A stretch of DNA of 37,548 bases, taken from positions 637,523 to 675,070 of the forward strand of contig NW_019091620.1 in NCBI RefSeq assembly GCF_001949145.1. Direction: 5' to 3'. Below are positions 14,401 to 26,400 of the stretch, one piece after another. How positions within the stretch are numbered: the stretch's first letter is position 1; every line of letters begins with the position of its first letter. Source of the DNA: Acanthaster planci. Lineage: Eukaryota > Echinodermata > Asteroidea > Valvatida > Acanthasteridae. A model generated the notes under the pieces. The model searched no databases and was not told the origin of the DNA. It worked only from the letters and a program-made list of their open reading frames with translations. Made by a program: the position numbers and the translations under genes.

Positions 14401-17400
14401 CAGTGTGTAGACACATACAAATGTACATGTACAGTATGTGGCAAAAAGGTGAGGGATGGGGAGGGACTCCAAGTGACAGATTAGGATGTTTGTTGGGGAT
14501 ACCTGTAGGAGGAGAATGACGGGGACAAGGTGCATGTATGTAGAAAGTGGATGAAATACTGGATAAGGTTGGTGTAATGGTTGGGTTGGATTAGTTAGCC
14601 ATTGTCTGTTCACTGCAAGGCAAAAACCTGCTCAAGCTGGTGCCAGTTGGTCCTATACTGTGCCGCTCTCACCCATGTAATGCCTGTAACTTAAAAATCT
14701 TGTCTTTCTACTTTGTCTCCCTTGGATTTCACTCTGTGCACAGTTTTGTCCATCTGTTGTGTGGGCCTAATGCCTTCTAACGTCCATTATCTCCTCTTGA
14801 TGTGTTCTGTGATGTCTTGTACTTTTGTGCGCTCTCTCATCTTTTGACAAGTTGTCCTGTCCTTGTTGGTGATTGCCAACATTCACCATTCCATACTTCT
14901 TTGTATTGTTTTAAGTTATCTGTTCCATGTGTTTTGTCGCCACCAGTGTCTCTGCTCCTTAAGTCATTACTGTTATGATACACTGGTCAAATTTCTCTCT
15001 GCTTCAGGCATATAGGTCAGTGAGAATTGTGGTGGCAATGTATTTAATTCAGCGCAAAGTATCACCAAAGAAATTCAACTAAAATCAACCTTGGGGAAAT
15101 ATGTAAATTAATTCAAAACAAAACAGCTACCCTTTGTGCATAAAACATAGGGATGGGCACATAAAACTTACTTACATATTGCTATAAATTTTAACTTGAC
15201 ACAATATCTAACCGCACTAGGCGCAAAAATGATATTTTGAACAATGTTTGTAAAGAAATATGCATGTTTAAGGATATACAGCAAGTAAATGCAGTTGGTG
15301 GTTAACAAATGTACTGTTATGTTGCTGCATACATATGAGGAAATTATACAAGCAACTTTCTCTGGACGCAGCTAAAATACCTGTAGGCCCTTCAGAACTT
15401 GGGTAATTTAAAAACATTTTCCAACAGTGCACTGATAGACCTACATATTTGAATATTTTTCATCTGAGAGATTGCCTGCGACCAAGTCCTAAACATTTAA
15501 ATTGAAAAAAGGTCTGTCTTGCATTTGTCACACTTAACTATCAGTTTTGACTTTGTCTTATGTATTATTAAGTATTCATTGGATTAGCCATGTTGTCCAC
15601 ATATAGGCCTACGTGCCCTTGGCCCATCAAAAAAACCAAACAAACAATTATTCTTGCTGTTAGTAATCAATGTACAGCTGGAAAAAACAGCCAAGATTTT
15701 ACATAATGCTGTTTTCTGACAAAAAGAACACTCAACAATTCCTTCGATAAATTATGAAAGATCAGTTAACCCTAAAAGAGCCAGGGGCAGAATCTGCCCC
15801 CCTTCAATATGCACAAGTTTTCAGAGTGATTCTTTGTGGTCACTTTGACACCGTTTCTGTGAAAATTGAATCTACTGTTCATACGCAGTACCCATTTTAC
15901 CGAGACAGGTCAGACAAAAATATATCCTTTTTTCTACTGTGATGCTTAAGGCACATGGGCTATCACGCGTGTAGCCCTGAAGTTCAAAATGACCATATGT
16001 TTAATTTCATATTTCACATTCATAATGATAAGGAGTGTTTTATGTGCATACCAAGTTAAGTTTCACAAAATCAAGCATAATCCACCCCACCCGGCTGTGA
16101 GATTAGCCAAATAACCTGGCTCAGGTTATAAAATATAAAAAAAACACACTCAGAAAACCGAGTTGACCTAGGCCAGTACATTCATACTTTTTTCAGGCAA
16201 TTTTCCTACATGATTTTAGAAGCTAACAAGTTACTTGTATGGTTTGTATGTCCAGTCTATTGCACTCTACCCACCCAAACAGTCACTACTAATGCAAATT
16301 TCCCAGACGCCTATTGTTTGCTGAAAGGATTTGATCATGCGTAGTGCACCCGACCTCCCCCAATGCAACGCGGCCTCGCTGCCATGATCGTCCTCCTTTT
16401 CTCATTACTGTAATGTATACGGACATGTCTTTTGAGGCATCTTCGATTTTTTTGAGTTTCTGTTTTTGCTACACGGTTCTGTGTCGATTTGATCACCTTT
16501 CCTTCCTTTGTGAATGAAGTATTAGTTCGATTTTTATCTAGATGTTGGTAAGAGTAATCTGTTGTGTATATTTTGGTGTTTTCTTCAGTTTTTCTTATGT
16601 GCACGCGGCAGGTGTTTACTGTCAGTACTATGAGGTTCAATCCAGCTACACCCATGTCCACCCTGGCGATAAATTATAGGCCTTAGTCAGTTGAATTCAG
16701 GGGGTCGCTGTCAGGATCTTTCATACACCCCTGTCTTCTCCGGCTACCAGGAGGAGGAAAAGGCCTTGCTGTCAGCCAGGAGGTTCCAGCCAGGATCTGG
16801 CCAGGCCCCTGGTTCGTTCGGCCCCACGGAGTTGACGGGGAAGCTCCGTGGCCAACTGTGGAAGACCCAAGCAGGGACACCATTAGGATCTTCGACCGCC
16901 ATGGCCCAGAGGAATCCACGCGGTGTTCCACCAGCCAGTCAACGTCAGCCAAGAAGACTACTTCTCCAGCGGTCTCCGGGCATACTCCCTTTTGCCTAGG
17001 TACAGAAGTCACTGGGTCGGCTCCCCTCAAGTGTTGGGGCCCACCTTGCCTGGTGCACCACCAAGCCACAATACCCACCACCAAGCAACTCTTCTTCGGG
17101 CTCCGCAGAGCCTACCGAGCTTGTACGCCGGAGCATGTGTGGCTCGGAGCAGGGTATGGCTCTGTCTCTGACCACACAATCCGCATTTTCCTCCGAGGAC
17201 GAAGTTGATTCCATCAGAGCCCTCTCTCCATCCAAGGGCTGCCTCTGTCTTCTTCAGCAGGAAATGATTGAGGTGCTCGGCCTGCCATCAGCCGCTCCAC
17301 CGGAAGAGGACACTAACCATGGCTCATTCAAATACCATACAGCTCAAATGGAGTCTATTGGACCCATTTTTCCTGAACTCCCACTTGATCATTCACGCGT

Positions 17401-20400
17401 AGAGATCTTCAAGTCTAAGCAGTGGCATGCTCTCCCCAGCCGAGCAACGGCATTTTATCGTTTTCCAATGGAAGATTCCAAGAATTTCTTGTCGGTCCCA
17501 GACCTCCCCAACAAGGCTTACTTCGAAAGCTTCCCACTTTGGGCTCCGCTGTATGGCCTTCCTTCTCCTTTTATCAGAGTACATCACCCTTGTTTGTTAG
17601 AAAAACTCCCTGGTCTCCTCAGATTTTGCAGCCCTAGCTCTTCGTTGCCTTGACGAAGGACTAAATAACACATTCAAACAGGTTGTTCAAATATCTTGCG
17701 GAGCAACTTCAACAACAAGATCTAACACCCTTGATGCAAGTGGGAATTAAATCTCACCTTCAGCAACTGCCGCTTTTTGGAGAAGACCTTTTCGCCAGCA
17801 TGTTTGTTGACATGCTGGAGATGGAGGCTAAGCAGACTGATACGGCCAAAAAAATATTCCTCTGTGAGTCACCTTCTTTGTCTTCTCAGCAACCTCAGCA
17901 GTGTAGTTCTGGCCATGTCAGGCCCACTTCAAGCCAGACTTTTTTGATGCATTGCCCTTTTCGTTGGCCACTTCAACAATCAAGCCAATGCCACGCCCCA
18001 TCCCATATCACTCCCCAGGCGAGTCGGACCTTCCAGTGCCATGAGAATTCATTGCATGCCCCCCCCCTTCCTTTGGGGACATTGCGCATATTTTTAAGTA
18101 CCCATTCACAAACAGGATTGCAAGTTACTTCAATTCATATGCAAAGGGAGAGCATACAAGTTCCAGGCCCTGCCCATCAGTCTATCAACTTCACCCAGAG
18201 TCTTCACACGAATTGCTGAGACCGTCACGGCTTACATGTATCTATGCCATCTAGACGTTTTAATTTTCCAGTACTTAGACGACTGATTGATCATGGGCCA
18301 ATCTCAAGGCAAAGCCCTAACCGCAACCAGCTTCACCTGCAACCTCACTTCCCATCTCAGCTTTCTTATCAACCAAGAAAAGTCAAATTTGATACCATCC
18401 AAGCTTCCGACATATCTGGGGGAAATACTCGATCTCTGCAGGGGTGTAATCATGCCAATGGTGGACCGAGTAATCCATCTTCAAAACTGCATTTCTCTTT
18501 TCCGTTTGTCACAGTCACCAACCGCCTTCGCTTGGCGCCATCTCCTCAGCTTAAATGACCAGCATGGTGGACCTAATACAGTGGTGCAGTTTCCACATGA
18601 GACCACTCCAGATCCGTCTGCTCTCCTACTACCAGCCAAGACAGAACCCATCGATTTGCCAGTCCATGTTTCAGACAATGCCCATCAACATCTACTATGG
18701 TGGCTAAAAAAGAACCACTAGCTGCGTTCCCCTTTTGGCAAGCCAAACCAGACGTAGTCATTTCGACTGAGTATCATCTTTCGGATGGGGACATCCTTTC
18801 TTCCACATAAAGTATCTGCAACCAGGAGTGTCAAATTCCAAACAGACCACATCAATGCATTGGAACTTTAGGCTGTCTTCAATGCCCTACGTCAATTCCT
18901 CATGCACATCAAGGGGAAAAACAACCTGATCCGCTCAGAAAACTCCATGTTAGTAGCGTACATCAATCATGAAGGTGGTACACGCCCCCCCCAACTGTGC
19001 ACCCTAACATGGGAGATTTTATGCTGGGCGATAAATCACTCAACATGCAAGCAATCCACGTCACAGGGCCCAACAATAACATAGCGGACGCTCTATTCCA
19101 CGGTACAATTCACCCAATGAAATGGATTTTTAATGCCGGTGTAGGCAAATCCTTCTTCTCTGCAAAAGAGAGACCTCACAGCAATCTTTTTCATCAGCAG
19201 ACAATGCCCAACTCCCAGTGTTTTGCACCAGAATGCCTCACCCATGAGCGTGGGCCACAGATGTCCTACAGATCAATTGGACCGGCGTACGCCTTTCCTC
19301 CAATCTCTCTGGTTCCACAGGTCATATCCAAGATAGAACACGAACATTGTTGGATTCTGCTCATTGCCCCTTTCTTTCCATGTCAGCCTGGTTCCCTGGG
19401 CTGACCAGGCTCGTGGTTCGCAGACCGTTCATCCTTCCAAAGTCAGGACTTCTCCATTCGGCACCAGAAAGTCTTCACTTAATGTGCTAGACATTGTCCA
19501 ACGATCCTTCTGCCATGCTGTTGCCATGTCCGCATGAGGACGACGCTCTTCAACCCACAAGGTGTGCAACAGCCGAATACAGTATTTCACTACATGGTGA
19601 CGAACATGCTGTGGCTCCAACCGACGCTCCTTTAAATACTGGGGCGGACTTTTTCATGTACCTTATCAATTCAGGCCTACAAGTATCCACGATCCACAAC
19701 AATAGATTTGCCTCAGGCGCCTTATATTCTTAATTGATTTTGTATCGATTTCAGAAAAATTAACAAGGTTACTGTTTTCAATGCAAAACCTTTGCCCTGT
19801 CAAGACGAAATTTTCGCAAAGCTATCGCAAGACCAGTATTTTTCGAAGGTCAACTTGACAAAAGGTTATTGGCAAATTCCACTTTCGGATGATGATAAGG
19901 CCAAAACAGCTTTTCTAACACCTAACAGGCTGTATCATTTCAAAACCATGCCTTTTGGCTTAGTAAATGCACTGGCAACATTCACCTGAATCATGTGATC
20001 ACAGCTGAATGGACTAGCAAATGTCGAAAACTTCATAGATGATATTCTTGTTCACTCTCCGACTTGGGAGAAACACCTTGAGGGGCTTAAGGAACTTCAT
20101 TAGGCGCAATTAACTGCGAAACCCAGTAAATGTGCAATCGGGATGGAAAGAGTTGAATTTCTTGGTCATGTAGTAGGAAAGGGTCAACTCGCACCAAAAC
20201 AAGAAGTTGACAAAATACAGTCCGCAACACTACCTGAAACTAAGAACAACTAAGGTCGTTCTTGGGATTGAGCGGATATTACCAACGTTAAATTCCGAAT
20301 TATGCCACAATCGCCACTCTGCTCACAGATAAGACTAGAAACATTGAACCAAATCACATTGAGTGGACGCAGAGCGCTAAACAAGCCTATAACCACTTCC

Positions 20401-23400
20401 TGCCGCGGACTCCGGAATTGGAGACGTATGGTTTATATGCGTGGCTGGGGTCTCCGNNNNNNNNNNNNNNNNNNNNNNNNNNNNNNNNNNNNNNNNNNNN
20501 NNNNNNNNNNNNNNNNNNNNNNNNNNNNNNNNNNNNNNNNNNNNNNNNNNNNNNNNNNNNNNNNNNNNNNNNNNNNNNNNNNNNNNNNNNNNNNNNNNNN
20601 NNNNNNNNNNNNNNNNNNNNNNNNNNNNNNNNNNNNNNNNNNNNNNNNNNNNNNNNNNNNNNNNNNNNNNNNNNNNNNNNNNNNNNNNNNNNNNNNNNNN
20701 NNNNNNNNNNNNNNNNNNNNNNNNNNNNNNNNNNNNNNNNNNNNNNNNNNNNNNNNNNNNNNNNNNNNNNNNNNNNNNNNNNNNNNNNNNNNNNNNNNNN
20801 NNNNNNNNNNNNNNNNNNNNNNNNNNNNNNNNNNNNNNNNNNNNNNNNNNNNNNNNNNNNNNNNNNNNNNNNNNNNNNNNNNNNNNNNNNNNNNNNNNNN
20901 NNNNNNNNNNNNNNNNNNNNNNNNNNGTTGTTCAAATTTCCCGTACTGCACTTACCTAATTGCGGAAAGCCATTCATATTGAGAACAGACGCATCTGAGG
21001 TAGGAATCGGCGCAGTTTTGATGCAGGAACGAGACAGTCACACATTCCCCATTGCGTACGCAAGCCGCAAACTACTTAACCGCGAACACGCATACTCAGT
21101 AATGGAGTGCCTTGTGTTGTTGTATGGTGTACAGAAATACCAACCATACTTATATGGGCAGCCATTCATACTAGAAACTGACCACCAGCCTCTTATCTAT
21201 CTAAGTAAGTGGAAAGTTGCAAATACAAGAATCATGAGATGGGCGCTGGTACTCCAGTTGTATCGAATCCAACTCCACGCGATTAAGGGATCCGACAACG
21301 TAGGAGCAGACTTTTTGAGTAGAAATGTGTAATTTTTACAGCCTTTGGAGATAAATGTGATACATTTACTTCAAAAGGGGGAGTAAATTGTCAGGAAAAT
21401 ATTTGCATTTTGCGTCGTATTTATTGTACGTTTTTCCGCAGTGGAACTCTTATGGTAAATAGAACCCGTGCCAATTCAGCTTTATCAAAAGCACAGTGCC
21501 CAGCTTGGGTTCTTCTTTGACTAAATGGCTTCAGAACTATTCAAATGATTTTCTTATTGTCACACAAGCAAAGTTTTCAGGGTTTTTGTCCTCTACTGTG
21601 GTTAATATTTGCAAGGGTTGGCAGATTTAAATCACCAATTTAACTTAAGGGAATACAAATATGTGCTTGGCCAGTCTTAACCACTTGCTGCGGGGAACCC
21701 TATTTTGAGCACCATGGGTTTATACGCAGAGCAGGGCTGCAAGAAATCGGACAAAAGAGCTGGTACGTATAACAAAAGACCATACTCGGAACAAAAGACC
21801 CACAACCTGCTACTGGGAATTGCTATCATTTTTGGCCTTTCATTTTTCGAAGGTAATCCGTCTCTGTTTTTAAACAGTATACCATTGTTTCAGGCATAGT
21901 GTGCCCGCGCAGTAGCACTGTGGACAAAAGTGCTCCAGGACCCCATTGATGAGCGACACAGCACCGCTGCGCGCTAATCCAGCCGTGTTGGAAAAGACGC
22001 CACTCGCATTCACTGGGAACAAAGGAAATTACGCAGCACCTCACAATTCTGGGTTCTCTTTACAGGGTGGCAGGCCTGGCTGAAATACTCAGGAGTCAGT
22101 GAAGGCTGCCTGTCAGCTTAGAGTAGCCACCAAACAGTCATTCGTGTGGGTGTAAACGTCCATTAAATGAAATGATATATTTTTGAATAAATCTTGAAAA
22201 TGGCCTGTATGTGTGAATTGCATTTTTGAAAGCACCCGGTAACAAGTGGTTAAACATGCAGTGTTCAGTCTCCTGCGCTGCTGTTAAATGTTAGTTTAAA
22301 ACTAGCCAAACACGTTTATTCCCGATAAATACCTTTTTGTTCAGAGAGTCAAAAGAAGTCAACGATTTTGTTCTAGAATTTTCACTTTCATTTTCCCGAA
22401 CACCCCATTCATTTTCTGGTACATTCCTTTCCAATTTCAAACTTGTCTAAAATAATCTCCTTAAATGAACTTAGCACGTACATGGCGCATTGCATGCACA
22501 TGGACTCTTGACCAATCAGACTCAAAACTGTCTCGTATCCATGTGCTAGTGTGTGAGTTACACAGTGGGCATTATTAAATATTGACTCATTTCGACCAAT
22601 AGGAATGGAAAATCTGTCAGAGGTGTTTATGAATGCAATTTAAATCAAGTGATTTTTTTTTAATCAGTGAATTAAATCAGGATCTGAAATTTTCTTTTGT
22701 TAAAGGCCAAAATATTATATTTGTTTTTTCGACTGATTTGTAACTAGGTTTAGCACATTTTACATCGAAAATCCCTTCAGCAGTGAGCCCTTCATTTCCT
22801 AGTGTTGATAAGAAGTACGAATGCACAAGCATAACAATCTGGGTTGGCAGGATTTTTGTTCAATTCAAGCCATTTGCTTTAAATTAAATCAGCTTTTGGG
22901 ATGCATTGCATGAATAGACTTTTGATACCCCACTTAGATGTCACATTTTATTTCTTTCTGCCTCTGTGATACACTTTCGTAAACTTGTACGTTTATTGTA
23001 ACAACATTAAAATAACTAAGAACTGCCTCTGAGACACCAGGGCAATGCATAACCTCTGTTACATGTAAAGGATTCATAATGGTGATTTATTTTTACTTCA
23101 TTTATAGTGTCCACTTCTGAGTTTCACATGATAAAGATTGATGCTTTGTGTACATAAACCCTTTTATCTCCACGAGTACACTAGTATTTTATTGGGATTA
23201 GTCATGTTGGTCATTATGCAGTGAAGCAAAATCAGCAACAAGCCTGAGTCACTACTCTATTGATCACAAAGGAGCTGAATCACAAACAACATATTGTAAC
23301 AAGACTGGTTTATGCACAGATAAAAGCAAGTAAAATACTAACATTCTTTTTAGATTTACATACATGTATAGCATGTAAATTTAATGTACATGTTGTTGAT

Positions 23401-26400
23401 GGCATTTTTTCACTTCGCGGTTAGTTGGTATGACTTCCTTGTAAACAAATTCCTGTGAACTCTAGTTTTGTGAAAGCTCAGAGTCCGGTTTAAAAGTATG
23501 GTACTTTACCCTTGGTATCTGTACCATATCTCTGAAGGAACTGTCTTTTCTGTGGGTACATGTAGGTGCTACATGTACAGTTGTGCTCAAAATTATTTAT
23601 ACCCTTCAGAAAATAACATACTTTTCTAAATTCTTTATTTGTAAAAGCTATTATGGAGGTACATCCACTATATCTTTTGTATATTTGTTGCAACACACAA
23701 ACCCATATGTGTGTTGGATAAATGCCATTTGCATAATAACAGATACGGCATTGGTTTCTTTTTTTCTCCTGGTCAAATTATTCATACCCCAGGTTTACGT
23801 AGTCGAAAGTCTCTACTTAATGATCAATAGCGTGACCTTTGTTCTTGATGACTTCTTGACTCCTGGCCATCACTCTGGTCTTCAGCTCCCTCCACAGATT
23901 CTCTATTGGATTTAGGTCAGGACTTTGACTTGGCCATTCCAGTACGTAGACACCACTCTCCTTGAACCACTGCTTTACTACCTTGGCAGTGTGCTTGGGG
24001 TCATTGTCCTGCTGGTACGTCTAATCAGGTCCAAGCTGGAGTTTCTCAGCAGACGCTTTCACATTGTTATGAAGGATCTTGATATAATCTTTCTTTTTCA
24101 CGATACCCTGTATCTTAATGAAGTTCCCGGTACCACTGGCAGAGAAGCAACCACATAGCATTATGTTGCCACCACCATTCTTACGGATGTATTGCCTCCA
24201 GATGTAGGCAATATCTGTGTGGCCAAACAGCTCCATCTTTGTCTCATTAGACCACAGGACAGATGACCAAAAGGTAGGATCTTGGTTCAGATGTGCAAAT
24301 GCCAGATGAGCCTCCTTGTTTGTTTGTTCCCAAGTAGTGGTGTCTTCCTGGGCCTGTATCCATGGAGACCTCCTTTGTGCTGTACTCACTGGATGGTTGC
24401 CTGTGACACCTTCATCCCAGCATTGTCAAGGGTATCAATTAGGGCCTTGGTTGTGATTTTTCTGGCAGGTCTAAGAGATACTTTGCACTTACTGTGTTGA
24501 ACCTCTTATGCTTCCTGATGATACTCTGAACTGTTGCAACAGGGACCTCATATTGCTTGCAAATTGCCTTGTAACCTTTACCTTCTTTATGGGCATTCAT
24601 GATACGCTGGTGTATATCCTCTCCGAGTTCCTTGTTCTTGGCAAAGGTGACAAGTAACTGAGAATGATCTGAAAACTTTTTTCTTTTTATACTTTTTGTG
24701 AGAGATCACATTTTATCAGAATCTTGAGCACAGAGTCATCGAAAGAACGTATTTATTGTATTGGAACATCTTGAAATAGCTTCATGCCAAAGATTCTGGC
24801 AGTCGTAGAAAGTGAAAATAAGCAGTATTAATGAAAGGACATTTTTTCATGGGATTTTGTCTGGGTATGAATAATTTTTTTTTTAAATTTCAAAAATTCA
24901 TATCTTTTTTTCCTGAACACCTAAACCCCATCGACTCTAATCTGACAGACGACATCTATTTAGCACGCATCAGTATTGTATTGCTCATCGCTGGAGCACT
25001 TTTGTCCCGCACTGAATGCAACAAACCGTGGTATAATCTTTCAAAACAATGACAGATTTTCTCCGCTATCAACAATTAAAAAAATTTCGGCCATTCTTTT
25101 GTTACGAGTCTTTTGTTACAAGGCCCAGTTCTTTCGTCCGATTTCAGGCAGCCCAGCATTGCATATAAAGAAAATATACCCGAAACCAGGCTCCCTGGCA
25201 GCAAGTGGTTAATGCCAAACCTGATGTGTAGATAGTCGCCAAACCTAAAATAAGTCCTAAACAATGTAACTGAGAAAATTTTATGTGAAAAAGTAAGTAA
25301 CCTAATGACAGTTATTAGATAAGATAACAGATTTTGCAACACCACTCAGCTGTTTCAGAAAAAATATCAATTTAATTTAATTCTCACATTCTGGGGCACA
25401 AATAAATGTCATCATCTGAGAACTTGGAAACACAAAACCCCATTGAATGTTTTAAATCTGCAAAACTAAGATTCATGTACATGTGGGTGTGGGGGGTGTG
25501 AGTTTGTTTCTGCATTCAATAGGGGACCTTGAACAATAGAGGACAATAAGGTCCCTGGTTGACAGAGGGTCCCCGATTGACAACTGTGTACAAAACATAT
25601 GGGTGGCCTTCTAAAAAAGTTGAAGTACAAACAAACGAGGAACAATCGGGGGCCCGCAGTTGCAGGCAAATTTCACATATAAACTATTGTCAGCTCTTTC
25701 AGTCAGCAAAAGAAAGCTTCAAAGCAAGTGTGCAACATATTTGTAGGATGAAATGGGTTCTTTAATTCATACTGAAAAAACTAAAGTTGCCATTGGTTTT
25801 TAATATTTGAGTTCATGTATGTGACTATGCTTGCTGTGTTGTAATTGTCATTTGGGTTGGATTAAATAGGGAACTACAATCCTGGCCAAATCTTGCTGGG
25901 CCCCCCTCCCCTAGTTTCCTCTCGGTGTTGTCCGTCATTACAAAGTCTTTGTTTTGTCCCAGCTGGAGAGAACAACATTGACGGGGGGGGGGGGGGAACA
26001 GGGAAACCAGGGGAGGGTATGCTTGTTGTGACATGTTCCATCCATTTTTGGCCGGGATTTTTTGAAGTTCTTCATAGTTTAATTTAGGTTAATAGCATGC
26101 TGTTTTTGATGGGCTGTTTACTTTTGTGTTCTTTCCAAAGCATGCAATGATGGTCAAAGCTTTAACAAAGAATGCATACATATATTATATATTTGGGGCA
26201 AATAGTAATATTAAAATAAATAAATATACATTAAGCATTTTATCTTAACACCTATGTGTGATGAGTGCTGTGGATTATATTTTTTTTAAGAAAGGTAGAC
26301 TTATCATAATTGAAAAAAGTCAACAAAAACCCCGCTTTTCAAAACCAATTGTATCGTCAGACAGAAACCTTTGTATCATTTTGTAGCTTGTCAGACACTA

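Noticed and set aside
16335-16661. 108-codon minus-strand open frame upstream of the DIRS remnant
   Set aside because: No family features. It may lie in the 5' untranslated part of the element but cannot be supported as coding.
16683-17084. 133-codon minus-strand open frame
   Set aside because: Antisense to the gag-like region. The sense frames fit the element, and this one is a shadow in a GC-rich patch.
20302-21332. Long open frames crossing the N run
   Set aside because: They are artefacts of translating unknown bases. Only the part after 20926 is meaningful.
23925-24158. Plus-strand open frame with hydrophobic stretches
   Set aside because: It is the antisense of the Tc1 transposase core.
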